The translations under genes and the position numbers were made by a program. 64,000 nt of DNA from Alisma plantago-aquatica (taxonomy: Eukaryota > Streptophyta > Magnoliopsida > Alismatales > Alismataceae). Below, in pieces: positions 1 to 10,900 of the stretch; the stretch's first letter is position 1; every line of letters starts with the position of its first letter. The stretch covers positions 1,392,592,863 to 1,392,656,862 of the forward strand of contig OY856410.1 in NCBI GenBank assembly GCA_963693085.1, in the 5' to 3' direction. The notes under the pieces were generated by a model. That model was not told the origin of the DNA. It ran no database searches and saw nothing but the letters and a program-made list of their open reading frames with translations.

Positions 1-1478
1 AGTGGTCATCCCAATCCTTACATTGTCAAATATGTGAAAATTACAACCATATATCACTTGATTGTCCAAATATACCCCCTCAGAGTATGGTAGTACATAG
101 TAATAACGAGCCTTCCTATCACAGTGCACATGATGAAAATTATAATCCACAATTTTTTAAAGGCCATTATGAGGGATCGTGACACACATTTATGACCAAG
201 AATGTTATGGGGGTATGGTGAAGATGACCAACACAAATTTGGGGTGTATGAACCTTATTGTGAAAATCAATATACACCTCAACAAGAGGAGTGACTTAGG
301 GCCCTAGAAAGGATAGTAGTAGAACAACATGAAATTTTAGAAAATTGACAAGCATTAATAACTATTTTAGTAGAAGCCCAACCAAAGAACTCCCAGAGGA
401 ATTTAGAGAAATATAGGATGAATTTCCCCAACAACGATGATGATGATTTTATCTCTACATCATTTCTATCGAATCCAATGAAAATAGCACCAACTAAGGG
501 GTTCAATCATTATGTGATGAGTACACTGGTATTCTGACTTTTCCGCTAAAGGCTTTATTACTAGAGTATGAAAAGTCACAACAAACGATTCATACTTGTT
601 TTTCTATAGATCCTGAATCTCTAACAATCCTTCCTATTGTTGACCTTGATCCAAACACAATCATTAACCAACCAATTTTAGTTGAGTCTATTCTAAACAA
701 TAAGCCACCAGCCTCCAATAATGAACTAGCTCCTCACACTCTATGACAACCAATTTTTATTTCACATATGGTTGGTTTAGATCAAGAGACTCCACCTTTG
801 GAAAAGGTCACCACCATTTTTTGATTGCAAAGATGTTATTCCAATTTTAATTCCTCCTGAACCCTTGGGAAAATCTTGCATGGAGGAAATTGAACTACAT
901 GCTATATCAACAATAAAACTCATTAGTTCTTTTGATCATAATGTTGATTGCATGGTTTTTTAGGAGCACAAAAATATTTATAATACTGATTTCATTGAAT
1001 TTATTTCGTTCACATAAAAACCAAACTTCTCTTTTATGCAAATCTAGGTGATGAGAAGAAACCCAAACTAGATCCTCTGCCTGAGCTTGCAAAGTGGATA
1101 GTACGTGTTTATTACATCAGCTCAAACTCCATCTTGATTCAATCTCTCTCGATCCACATACATCACAAGAGATTCCTATACTATTGAAGGAAGATCTATG
1201 GATCTTGCTGGAGGGACTGTGGGGGCAACAAACAACATCATTTTTCTCTACCTAAAATCCCCCTCGATCTCTACAACTACCTAACCACTGGGTGCATTAT
1301 GAATCCCCTCTGTGTAAAGTTCCAGCCCTAGTCAACATTTTATTCAACTGGACATTTCTCGAGTTACCAGGAATGCCTAGTGACCCCATAGAAACTCTTC
1401 CCTCCATTCTAAATTTAAGTTTTTCTTGTGACGAGAAATATTTTAAGTTCGAGGTGGAGGTGGGTGTTAGATATAGGA
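1..1478 (+). mobile_element. Gypsy-like non-autonomous element, gag remnant (copy 1, partial)
   Basis: A CCHC zinc-knuckle pattern (C-x2-C-x4-H-x4-C, reading CQICENYNHISLDC) lies at 24-65. This is the nucleic-acid-binding motif of retrotransposon Gag. Downstream, a broken frame rich in Pro, Leu and Asn continues to about 1290 with stops and frame changes. No protease, reverse transcriptase or integrase motif is visible. Copy 2 shows a primer-site-like sequence 0.5 kb upstream of the knuckle, so most of gag is missing and the element is probably non-autonomous. The right end is cut by the antisense Copia LTR at 1479. The Gypsy assignment rests on the knuckle and the Asp-type primer site in copy 2; the exact lineage is unknown. 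Confidence 0.5.
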
Positions 1479-2989
1479 TGGTCTCTGGGGGGGGTAAATA
1501 GAGCTAAATGCACTTAAACAAAATTCATAAGACCTTCAAGATACTTCTAAGATAATAAGGCAAGTATGAATTTTTGAGTGAAACTAAAACATACATAGCA
1601 AGGGAGAGAGATTGAACAAGCACATGAACACAAGTTGTGTAGAGTGGTTCCATACTCCAAACTAGGAGTAAGTGAGTACTTAGAGAGGTGAAGCTCTAGG
1701 ATTCCGCAACCATTGCATACTTATATTCCATTATATGAAATACAATATATGACCTTCCTTTTCTGGGCCAAGGATACCCAACCTTCCCTTGAAGGAGAAG
1801 GGAGTTAACAACCTACCAAAGGACTTACCTATCCAAGACTAAGTCTTCAACCTCACCAAGGACTTATTGACTTTACATTGAGTCTTCCGCCTTCACCAAG
1901 GACTTACCCACCCTAGCACAAGTGTTCTACCTTTGAGGAATTACCCTCTCTTCTTGGATCTTCCTCTTTTGAATTCACTTCACTAAGGAGAAGCTTTCAC
2001 CAAGGGACACCTTTCCTTCTTATTCACCTCTCTTCACCAAGAGAGAGAATCTTCATGTTCATCTTCATGGTAGAAATGAGAGATTGGGAGGTGGAGGAAG
2101 TGAGAGTCTCACAAGATATACATGTAGGGATAACTCTCTTACAAATTTCCTACTCACTCTAATGGATGTAGAAAGTGATTAAGCTTGAGAGAGAGGAGGC
2201 TTTTGGAGGAACTAAACTATAATATAGGGACCTTCATAGTTCTTGGTTAACCATGGGATGAAGCTCAAGGGGTACTATTTATAGTTGGGGATATCCTACC
2301 AGCCAGTATAAACACTTAAGTTTGAATATTAACAGTTTGGGGTGTTGTGACAGATAATTGTTTTCGAGTTTTGCAACACTCCAATGGCTAGAAACACTTT
2401 TTCTGTACTTTCCATACATTGCGATTGGTTGAGTGTACTTTTGGGAAGCTTGGCCGATTACACTATTTGACAAAGCAAATTTGAAGCATCCATTGAGTTT
2501 ATCTTGGATGAAACTCGATCAATCATTTAAATCTGATTTTCTAGTGTAGGGTGTCAGTCGAGTTCTGTGTTTTGGAAACTCGACCGAACCTATACATTCT
2601 CAAAATGCATCAAGGGTGTTGGTCAAGTTTTTCACATGAGAAACTCGACCAAATAGGCACTCTGTGGTGTATTTCAGAAAATATCATTAAAGTGCTTAAA
2701 ATATTCGATTCAACTGCTCCTAATTTTTCTAAGCTTAATTACAAGTCATACAATAATTACAAGTGATTTACAATATGATTTTAATGGATTTACATCATGT
2801 TCCACAAAAGTGCACTTGCATTGATTTTCACTTGTCTTTTCTCCAAGTTAGGAGGTGCAAGTTTGGCTATTTGGAGTGTGTCTATACCTCATCTAAAATC
2901 ACTTAAGTATAAGCATTAGACACAAATAAGTGGAATGGTCAGTCATCATCAAAACAAGGGTTTTAGTCAACATTGACCTTGAGTCAACA
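1479..2989 (-). mobile_element. SIRE/Maximus-type Copia 3' LTR, antisense (copy 1)
   Basis: Read on the minus strand the LTR starts TGTTGACTCAAGG at 2989 and ends near 1479, just after a C-run, as in the ends of the sense Copia LTRs at 37076 and 44263. A purine tract (minus-strand AAAAGGGGGAGAA) sits directly outside its start at 2990-3002. A polypurine tract immediately upstream marks this as the 3' LTR of an antisense element whose body lies to the right. GAAACTCGACC-type motifs cluster at about 2475-2660, like those of the sense Copia element. Length is about 1.51 kb. No second LTR of this element is visible. Confidence 0.75.
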
Positions 2990-4291
2990 TTCTCCCCCTT
3001 TTCAAAGATGACAAACCATTGCATAAATGTATTGAAAGACTTTAAGTAAAATCATACCTTTAGAGAAAACTAGGGGTTTCAATTGGATTGAATTCGTATC
3101 CCCCCTCAATTGATGCTCATGGGGTCTCATACTCCCCCTCAATTGATGATATTTCTCCTGCATGGTTAGCTTTCATAACATTTTTAGAAACTATGTCTTC
3201 TACTCATATGTGTTATACATATATGTCTTCTCACTTTAACATAAGACACACCTTCTCCCTACATAAGACATAACTTCATCCCCTTTGTCATTTCAAAAAT
3301 TGGGGGTTTGAAGAGCTAAAACTAAACATGTTAGAATAAGGAGATATCAAAAGGTAGAAAGGAGAGTAGAAGAGAAAAAACTAAGGGTTTTTCCAAGCAA
3401 TGTATATAAAGCAAATCAAGACATGCATCAGAATAACCCTGGATGCAGTTCTAGAAAACAACCAAGATAAGGCTATGCAAGCAAGGAACTCAAGATAGTA
3501 GATATGAAATTCAAGGAACAAGCTTGAGAAATTATGAAATAAGATACAAGCATAGCATATAGTTGAGTACCACTTGATCAAAAAATGAATAAGGGTACAA
3601 CTACATGTATATGAACTACTAGTAGATTATATCAGAAGTTTAGGACTACTACTAGGATCTAGATCATAGCATATGATGCACAAGTTAAATAGATAACTAT
3701 GAGAAGATGTAGAGATATATCAAAATAAAGAGATATGCAATTTCAGAAGCTAGAAAGGATATAACTCACTAGCCAATATGCATAGTTACCAAAATATGAT
3801 TACCATTAAGAACCTCATGATGCATAAAAAGATATCCTACTAGATATATGTAGCAAGTTAGAGAACAAAGGAAGAAATTTTAAGACACAACCAAGAGATC
3901 CAATGAGATCATCATCAAAACCTGCATAACAACTCAAGCCAAGTAATTGCAAGATATAGAGATATAAAAAAGGAAGCAATTAGAGAGATAGAGTTGTATG
4001 CAAAATAGGAAATTTAAAGTATGGAAATATGCACATATAAAGGTACCAAGGGGAGTTCCATAGAATAAGACTACTGATTGAGAAAATCTAGTTGAGGGGG
4101 AAATTCTCATACAAAAAGCCAACTGTATATTATGTGCATAGTGTTGTTGGTCAAGATTCTGGGTTGAACTTCTCGACTGATGACAACTATTGGCAACACC
4201 CATCAGTGCTTGTCATTTGGGGTTCTTACAAGACAAACTCGGTCGACAATAGTTGTTATCAAAAAGCACATATATATAAAAGAACATATCT
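2990..4291 (-). mobile_element. Internal 3' remnant of the antisense Copia element (copy 1)
   Basis: The stretch begins with the polypurine tract (2990-3002, antisense) and has two further CCCCCTCAATTGAT boxes at about 3100-3145. These resemble the repeated GGGGGAG boxes between pol and the 3' LTR of the intact Copia element at 42530-42847. A GTCGA-type motif cluster appears again at 4140-4250. No coding sequence is recognisable; the short open frames here have no family features. I infer this is the non-coding 3' part of the element, interrupted by the CACTA end at 4292. Confidence 0.5.
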
Positions 4292-4650
4292 CACTACAGT
4301 AAAAATACCCATTAGTTGCCTTTTAGAAATGCCACTAAAAACAATAAATGCCACTACACATGTTTAGTGGCATTTGTTGATAATTAAAAAAATGCCTCTA
4401 GTACCAATGCCACTAGAAAGATAGTGGCATAAGTTGTTAATGCCACTAAACGTTTGGCTTTCATGGCTTCCAATAAATGCCAAATAAAGGCCACTAAAAC
4501 ATCATTTGACATTTATAAAAAAGACACTATCCATCAATTGGCTTTTATACAAATGCCACTATTTTGTATTATGTTTGTGTATGAAACCATTCCTTTTGAG
4601 TGTAATGGCGTATAAAAAAAGCCACTAATGACATACTAGTTATGTATTAC
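4292..4650 (+). mobile_element. CACTA (En/Spm-type) transposon terminus with subterminal repeats (copy 1)
   Basis: The left end reads CACTACAGTAAAAATACCC, followed by a TTAGTTGCC box. This fits CACTA terminal inverted repeats, which open with CACTA and in many plants continue CACTACAAGAAAA. The next 350 bp are packed with short units around TGCCACTAAA and its reverse complement TTTAGTGGCA (4325-4640), the expected subterminal array bound by the transposase. No transposase is present. The opposite inverted terminus is not recognisable further right, so the element appears truncated or its far end is too degraded to see. Confidence 0.75.
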
Positions 4651-4916
4651 TACATTTTTATGGCTTTTATTTATTTAATTTTTAGTTCATTATCAAGTTC
4701 TCTAATTGAATGCCAATTGCAGCCGAACTCTATTTTTCAAAAGTATGAATATTTTTTATTTATAATCAAATGACAATTACATGGGGAGGACATTTTACCT
4801 TTCCCCTTATATTGAATTCAATACCATTGATATACTTTTATACAACATTTTTCTATTCAATACAATAACTTCTACATCATTGGATTTGTCTCTTCTTCCC
4901 TGATATGACTATCTAC
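4651..4916. other. Unassigned AT-rich stretch inside the CACTA-derived block
   Basis: This lies between the subterminal repeats and the captured gene pieces. It is AT-rich, without a convincing motif on either strand, and nearly identical in copy 2. It is probably transposon interior or captured intron or UTR. Confidence 0.4.
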
Positions 4917-5225
4917 TTTTCAACATGGTGACTTCAGAGATCCTTCAGGAAATAGATTTACATTATGGTGGAATCCTTAAACCACCTCCCAAAACCACTG
5001 GATAACAGGTGATGCGTTGATGTAGCTGGAGTCACCTCCCAGAACCTGTAGCTGCTTGGAGATTACAATGAATGGTTGAACATCTTCTCTTGTTCCAACA
5101 ACAAGAATGGCGATATTCAATTTAGGAATAGACTTGTTAAGATCGGAGACATCATCTTCCATTGTGGCAGACGTGCCACCCCTTTTTATCTTGATTAGGT
5201 TCTCTATGATTCTTTTCTGAGTCAC
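4917..5225 (-). pseudogene. Captured chimera: sterol glucosyltransferase (UGT80-like) piece joined to HECT E3 (UPL-like) piece (copy 1)
   Basis: On the minus strand, residues like IPKLNIAILVVGTREDVQPF match the start of the UGT80 sterol 3-beta-glucosyltransferase domain, where the usual motif is VGTRGDVQPF; here Gly is Asp or Glu-like. The frame upstream (IIENLIKIKRGGT) also resembles the linker before that domain. After QLQ the frame passes directly into SPVIQWFWEVV, a hallmark of plant UPL-type HECT ubiquitin ligases. A TAA replaces the following Gln codon that copy 2 keeps. The two donor genes are unrelated, so this is a fusion of captured fragments rather than a gene. It lies 0.6 kb inside the CACTA end. 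Upstream of the fused segment, the reading frame differs from copy 2 because of a 22-bp length difference. Confidence 0.7.
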
Positions 5226-5662
5226 ATATGAAGTAAAAGCATATTATCAATCTTTGAGACAAGGATAGTTAATACAACATTCTAGTGTGAAGTTTGGACC
5301 ATAATAATGAGCCTTGTAAAAGCATTGAAAAAGATCCCAGTGTTGGGAGTACATAGGGAGTGGATAGAAGGTAGAGTTATCATCATTCAGAATGTCTTGT
5401 GGCAGTGTAATACATTGTGAGAAGAGAAGCACTACAGAAGCACCTTTTCAGTATTAGAGAGATTGTCCAGTCTGGAGTTGTACTTGGAAGCTTCCCTCTT
5501 GTGAGTCCTACATCAGGAGAAAGAAAGTTGTTGGCTCCCACTATTTGAATGCACCGACGTAGTTTTACAATGCTCCAGATCTGGAAAAGTTAGTTAGATA
5601 CATTCTTGTTGGACCATGCCAGCTGGATATGCAATTTATGTCTTTCATTCCAAACTAGAAGT
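5226..5662 (-). other. Spacer between captured gene pieces, unassigned (copy 1)
   Basis: Only weakly coding-like text is visible. A minus-strand run near 5450-5510 reads EASKYNSRLDNLSNTEKVLL before a stop, and a 61-codon frame covers 5247-5432. I recognise neither. They could be exon or intron pieces from the same or another donor gene. The stretch is preserved at high identity in copy 2. Confidence 0.3.
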
Positions 5663-5890
5663 TCAACTGAGTAGACAATTATTTACCTTCTTACATCCAT
5701 ATGCATCCATGACATCCAAGAGAGTTATAGTGCCAATGAGATTATTATTGTAGTATAGCAGTGGCTTTTGCACACTTTCTCCTACTGCTTTTAGAGCAGT
5801 GAAGTGTATCACATCATCAAATCTAGAGTCAAACAAAGAGAGTTTAAAATAGGTGTGTAATTCACTCCCATCTACAGCAGTGAACCACAA
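5663..5890 (-). pseudogene. Captured UDP-glucose 4-epimerase (UGE/GalE) fragment (copy 1)
   Basis: The minus-strand frame contains [20 protein letters not shown] followed by [18 protein letters not shown] and GCKK. This is the conserved Rossmann-fold segment of UDP-glucose/UDP-galactose 4-epimerases (family text [22 protein letters not shown]), which interconvert UDP-glucose and UDP-galactose. The A-to-T change in HFTALK is a small departure from the family. The frame ends at GCKKV followed by GTAAAT, which resembles an exon end and splice donor, so genomic DNA with introns was captured rather than cDNA. Only about 70 of about 350 residues are present; catalytic SSS and YxxxK motifs are absent. 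Confidence 0.8.
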
Positions 5891-6319
5891 TATTTGACAT
5901 ACCTCAAATCATAAGGAATCTTCCTAGATTGGCAGCAAGATTTCTTCACCTCCTATAGTAATTCAAGACTCACATGAAAGATCTTTGCTGAAATAATCTT
6001 TGTATTCTTGAACCCTGGAGACTGAAGTTCTGGAGAGTAAATATACAAACAATTACTGAAACTATAACAGAACTCGGAAGCTCTTTCAAGCAAATGATAT
6101 ATAGTCTTCTCATACAATTCTGTCAAAATTCACCTAAATTTTCACCATCGATGTGGATATTTCTACCTAGTGGTCTATTAATGCCTCCAGTAAAATGACT
6201 ATTATCCTCTCCATTCTTCTACAAAGAGAAGATCACCATAAACTTAAATATGTCATACCACATGATAACAAATACATAAATACCTAGTGAATGAATTTAG
6301 TTATTTATGAATCCTAGGG

Positions 6320-6490
6320 AGTACACTGGAACTAAAAGGTCTAACCTCAAAATTACTTAATCCATTTTCCAACGCGTTTTCACATTTTCTGGGAATATCA
6401 TCATATCCAAAAGAATTAGTCCAATTACACATACGAATTGTGAAAGCAAGATTTGTCAGTTCTAGCAACTCAAGGAAGCCGAAATTATGA
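6320..6490 (-). pseudogene. Exon-like fragment of unknown origin in the CACTA-derived block (copy 1)
   Basis: The minus-strand frame includes FGYDDIPRKCENALENGLSN and FE, followed by GAG|GTTAGA, which could be a splice donor. A microsatellite lies just upstream in this reading direction. Composition is more protein-like than its surroundings, but I do not recognise the family. It may be a further captured exon, or chance. Confidence 0.3.
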
Positions 6491-6496
6491 TAAACC

Positions 6497-6499
<3 letters not shown>

Positions 6500-6566
<67 letters not shown>

Positions 6567-6577
6567 GAGAGAGAGAG
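6500..6577. repeat. (TA)n-(GA)n microsatellite, long allele
   Basis: About 62 bp of pure TA dinucleotide is followed by about 15 bp of GA. The copy-2 counterpart (26112-26164) is shorter and interrupted by TTTA units, showing slippage since the duplication. Confidence 0.95.
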
Positions 6578-7217
6578 CATTTGCAGTCAAATGTCACTCT
6601 ATCATAGAAATACCTGATAGGCCATCATCTTCAACTGCACATAACAAGTTACTTTTACCGCTATGAAATTGCAAAATACTTTCAACCTGCCACTCAATTG
6701 AAAAAGACACAGAAAGTCACATACCATCTTCCTTATGTTTCTAAACCAGAAAGACTGAAGTGTTGAACATTAATACTAACCTATAATAATTGGAACTTAA
6801 AGTGCCTATGGATAACAAATATATAAGGGTTATGGATACTAATGATAGGTCTCTAGCAAAAAAAGAAAGGCTATGAGTTTGGTATTGCCTGCATAACTTC
6901 AATATAATACAACTTATCTACTTTGATGTAAAAAGGAGAGTAATGCATTATCTAGAGGGAAAAGGAGGTAAAGCATGGTTGTGCATTTGGCAAAGATCTC
7001 ATACAACTGAGATCCCATACAATTGAGATTCTGCCAAGAAAGCCTACCCTACTTATCCTCTACTTCCCTGAGAACACGATCTAACCTGTGATGCTTAGAT
7101 ATGTCCTTGTCCTCTTACACCAATGTTCTGACGCCTCTGCGAGCCCAGTTGGCTCTGCTTCGGTTATTGGGTCACTTCATCATCTCTTACCAGACACTCT
7201 TGCCTCATATGTTCTAT
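6578..7217 (-). other. Mostly unassigned; right part probably gag/protease remnant of antisense Gypsy
   Basis: Between 6578 and about 6950 I see nothing recognisable. From about 6990 to 7217 the minus strand continues the Gypsy gag frame past the degenerate zinc knuckle, with several stops. The far end of the CACTA element and the left edge of the Gypsy element should meet somewhere here, but no terminal repeat marks the junction. Confidence 0.3.
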
Positions 7218-7811
7218 CTACCCACACTTATGGAAAGCCCAATTCTCATATTGTGGCCTAGATGGCCCCGTCACTGATATTGATGTTGTGCTATGAGATC
7301 CAGTAGGTGGAAAGCTACAACCTCTTCCCTTACTTGGTGACCATTGCGTCAGAGCACTGAACTTCTGCGTTGTTGGCAGTGTTGAAAACCTCATCTTCTT
7401 AAAGCCTCCTGACAACTTCCCCTGGGACTGTGCAGACCTCTTTTTGGCACTCATCTCCCACTTCTCCTTCATAGATTGTTCAATCCTCCAAACAGACTCC
7501 ACAAATGTGGCAAACATTTCTCCATTTTCCAAAACAGCTACCGGGGTAGACAACTCGGCGTTCAACCCCTTCTCAAAATGAAAAATCTACTTGTCTTCCA
7601 TAGCAGTCATGTGAGGACAGAACCTCAACAACTCCATAAACATTGCTTCATACTCATTGATCATCATGGATCCTTATCAAAATCTTTAAAACTGGATGAT
7701 CTTCTCGTCAAGATATGTTCGAGGAATGTACCAACTATCAAACTTCCTTGCACCACCACCCGATGTAGCAATACTACTCTCGGTAGCATGTTCTTCGTGT
7801 TCTCTAGACAT
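7218..7811 (-). pseudogene. Gypsy gag, antisense, internally deleted (copy 1)
   Basis: The reading starts at the ATG complement at 7809-7811, about 120 bases from the primer binding site. A 415-bp segment present in copy 2 (27331-27745), covering the conserved N-terminal part of Gag, is missing at 7743/7744. The rest carries a basic, Ser/Gln-rich C-terminal half and ends in a ruined CCHC knuckle: FHKCG, stop, IEHMRQEC, with the first Cys replaced by Phe. Gag would package the element RNA. Together with the Met-type primer site and very long LTR it fits the Tekay/Del chromovirus group, though no polymerase remains to confirm this. Confidence 0.65.
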
Positions 7812-7926
7812 GTTTAAGCTTTATTTTCTTCTTCTAGATAAGCACAAATCACTATAAGACAGACTGGAGGACATAAGAATAGACACAACCCTAGTCCTAA
7901 GTACATGTAGACTCAATGAACCTAAA

Positions 7927-7938
7927 GCTCTGATTCCA
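7927..7938 (-). promoter_or_regulatory. Primer binding site, initiator-Met tRNA type (antisense element, copy 1)
   Basis: The minus strand reads TGGAATCAGAGC, one base off the usual TGGTATCAGAGC, 7 bases inside the LTR edge at 7946. This fixes the direction of the element and identifies 7946-11825 as its 5' LTR. Confidence 0.75.
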
Positions 7939-7945
7939 ACCTATC

Positions 7946-10900
7946 TGTGACACCCTGTGCCACAAAAGTGAGATTACTCAAAACAAAACTGCGAAAGAAA
8001 TTTTAACAAGTAGATTACCAGAAAATACTGAAAATTGAATCCTTTTTCATAAAACTTCCAAATAACAAAAACCTTTACATATGAGTCCAATCATGCCTCA
8101 AAGCACTTACCATATGTGCCACCAACCTGTTATATGGAAACTTGTTCAAAAAATATATACATATCCATTACAACTATTCATAAAAGGGCACACAACCAAC
8201 CACACATCGAAAGCATGTCTACGAAACATTCCCAAAGACCTGAGTGTACAAGGATGACTCTAGGACTCTAACAAAAAAATAAATCCAACAACACATCCAA
8301 CCTTGTTAGCTACTATCTTTCCTACTGCTCCTCAACCTCTGCTTCACGATCTCTACCTCATCGTGCACGTCCACCTAAAAATGATGTGGGGAACCCACAG
8401 AGTTGGATTCCAAATCTCAGCGGGTGATATAATTCACCACCAACTCTATTATTATCATAGATAAGATATTTAAAATAAGCAGTAAGATTATAATCATGAC
8501 ATGTAATAATAATTATTAATAGAATAAGAAATTACTATTTAATTGTGAAACATCTTAACATTATAAAAGGAATATGAAGAACATGTATATTTCCAATCAA
8601 CAATTCTATATAAAATCAAGAAATGACTCATCTAATGTTTTTTTATTTGATCCTACACAAGTATACTACATGGTTGTTTATGCATTTTATTATGCCCCAA
8701 GGATTTGAGTCGTACCACCTGAATCCAACCGACCACTGCTAAGTTGAAATTGGTGCCATACTAGGTCTAGTAGAAGAGTCGAACTCCACAACCTCACCAC
8801 CTCCTAGCCAGTTCATGAGTGAAACAGGCAGTGACATCATCAGTCACACTAATTCCAGTGACATATAGTCCATCTGTGCAAACCTAGCCTGCCTTGGTAT
8901 AGGTCACGATGTTGGTGAAACAAACTATGACCCGCAACCGCACTCTTCCAGGGTATGGCCCACAACCAATCCTATGTCACGAATCAATGAGCTACGGTCC
9001 AAATCCACACTCTTCCAGGGTATGAACCGCATCCAATAATGTGTCACATATCCTGGACGTAATGGGATATTCATCATCACCCCCACATATTCAAAAATAT
9101 GTGCTCCATGTTAAACTCATTTCACCATTCAGTAAATGTTGACACTGAATGGATCTATGGCATAGGGAAAGCTACATGATTAGGTTTTACTTGATTAATT
9201 AGGTCATTTAAGTGTCTTTTAGCATCAATCAAGTTACAATGTATAAACTCTAATCAAGTTCTAAAAAATAAGGGCATAACACATTACCAGAAAGTGACTA
9301 AGCATATAAGGTGTGATCTCATCACATTACCACTTAATGCTTGTCATCCGCCATAATTATCATCACAAGGACCACATACTTTTGGGGTAGCAACCTCTCA
9401 TCTCATTAGTGAGGAAATTATCATCTAAAGTAAGGCAATAATCCATCATTAGGTCATAAGACCATTTACCTCCTCTTTTTGTGATACCAACATATCACAT
9501 GCCTCATAAGACCCATTCAAACATCTCATAAACACCATAGCTATTACCTATCTATGCATATCCACTTGTGTTACTTGCATGGTTAGAAACTTATAACAAG
9601 AAATATAGTATTTCATTACCACTACCATTTCATCAAGATTTGTGTCATTCACATTACATCATTAGGGTTAGGATTCTCTTGAACCGATTAGGGTTAACAA
9701 GGTTGGACCAACAACCAACCTCTAATTATCACTTCTATTATCAAAATAAGGTATGCTATGAAATTAAAGGTTATAGAAAACAACACTCCTACGTTGTTCA
9801 TACAACCACCCTAGAAGGTATCACATCATATCCTGTAACCCTATCATCAACATGATGAAACATAACCACCATCACAAGGTATCGATTAGACTGACATGGT
9901 GTATTAGTTTAGACCATCTTGTCCAAGAATGTCAATTTAACCACACACAGGGTGTGAAAGGCAACACCAGCTAAAGGTGTGACAGGAAACACCACCTAAA
10001 GTTTTTATGGGAAACACCACATAAAGGTATGTCATATTGTTATATTTAGGGTTTCAGCAAGGCATTACAATTCAAGGTATATCGGGAAACCCTACTCTCT
10101 AAGTGTGTCGACCTCTTACTCCACCAGGGCATCAAGGGTTTGACACTCAAAGCATACCAGCTCACAAGACACAATCCTGGTCATGAATTCCTAACACCCT
10201 CCATGCATATCGGTTTAGGCATTAAAAGGGCATGTCGGGCTAACTCCATCAAGACTTATCGATTTAGCAACCATATCAGTATAGCATCCCCTAAGCCATG
10301 ACGAGTTAACCCCCTCAACACATGTCGATCTAAGCATCTCCAAGTCATAACAACTTGGCACCTGGTGTGTCAGTTTGTTGCACTACCAGTCATGATGACC
10401 ACTTACAACTTAGATCATGTGTGTCAACTTAGTCATCTTCAACCTTAGAAAGATCGACCTCTAGTCCATCTACTAACATGGCAAGAAAGTGCAAGACATG
10501 GGCAACAACTTAAATGAAATTCCTTCACCAAAATAGTTCTCAAAACCACCAAGAACTACTAACATATAAGAGGTACATGATCTGGATATAAGGAACAACA
10601 TAAACATATGAAAGAGTGAAAATAACAAAGGAGGTTAAGAGTTATATAACTCGATTCAAAGATCACCACCAAGATCCAAGCTCCAAGGTCAAGCTTCAAG
10701 CTCACGAGTTCAAGATAGAAGATGAGCCACTAACTTGCTCACCACTACACCTCCAAGGATGAATATGAGATCAAGGTTAAGATGGCTCAAGATGGAAAGA
10801 AGGTATCCAAGATCCATGGCTGATAAAAAGAAGATATCTAGGAAACATAGCTTACCAAGGTAGAAGATGAAGGATTATCAAGGAATTTTACAACTAGGGA

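Noticed and set aside
3934..4203. 89-codon minus-strand open frame conserved in both duplicates (also 23569-23838)
   Set aside because: High nucleotide identity of a recent duplication explains its retention. There is no recognisable domain, and it lies in the non-coding 3' region of a Copia element.
4917..5225. Functional sterol glucosyltransferase or ubiquitin ligase gene
   Set aside because: Only short pieces of each domain are present, fused to one another, with a stop in copy 1 and a frame change between copies; no catalytic part is present.
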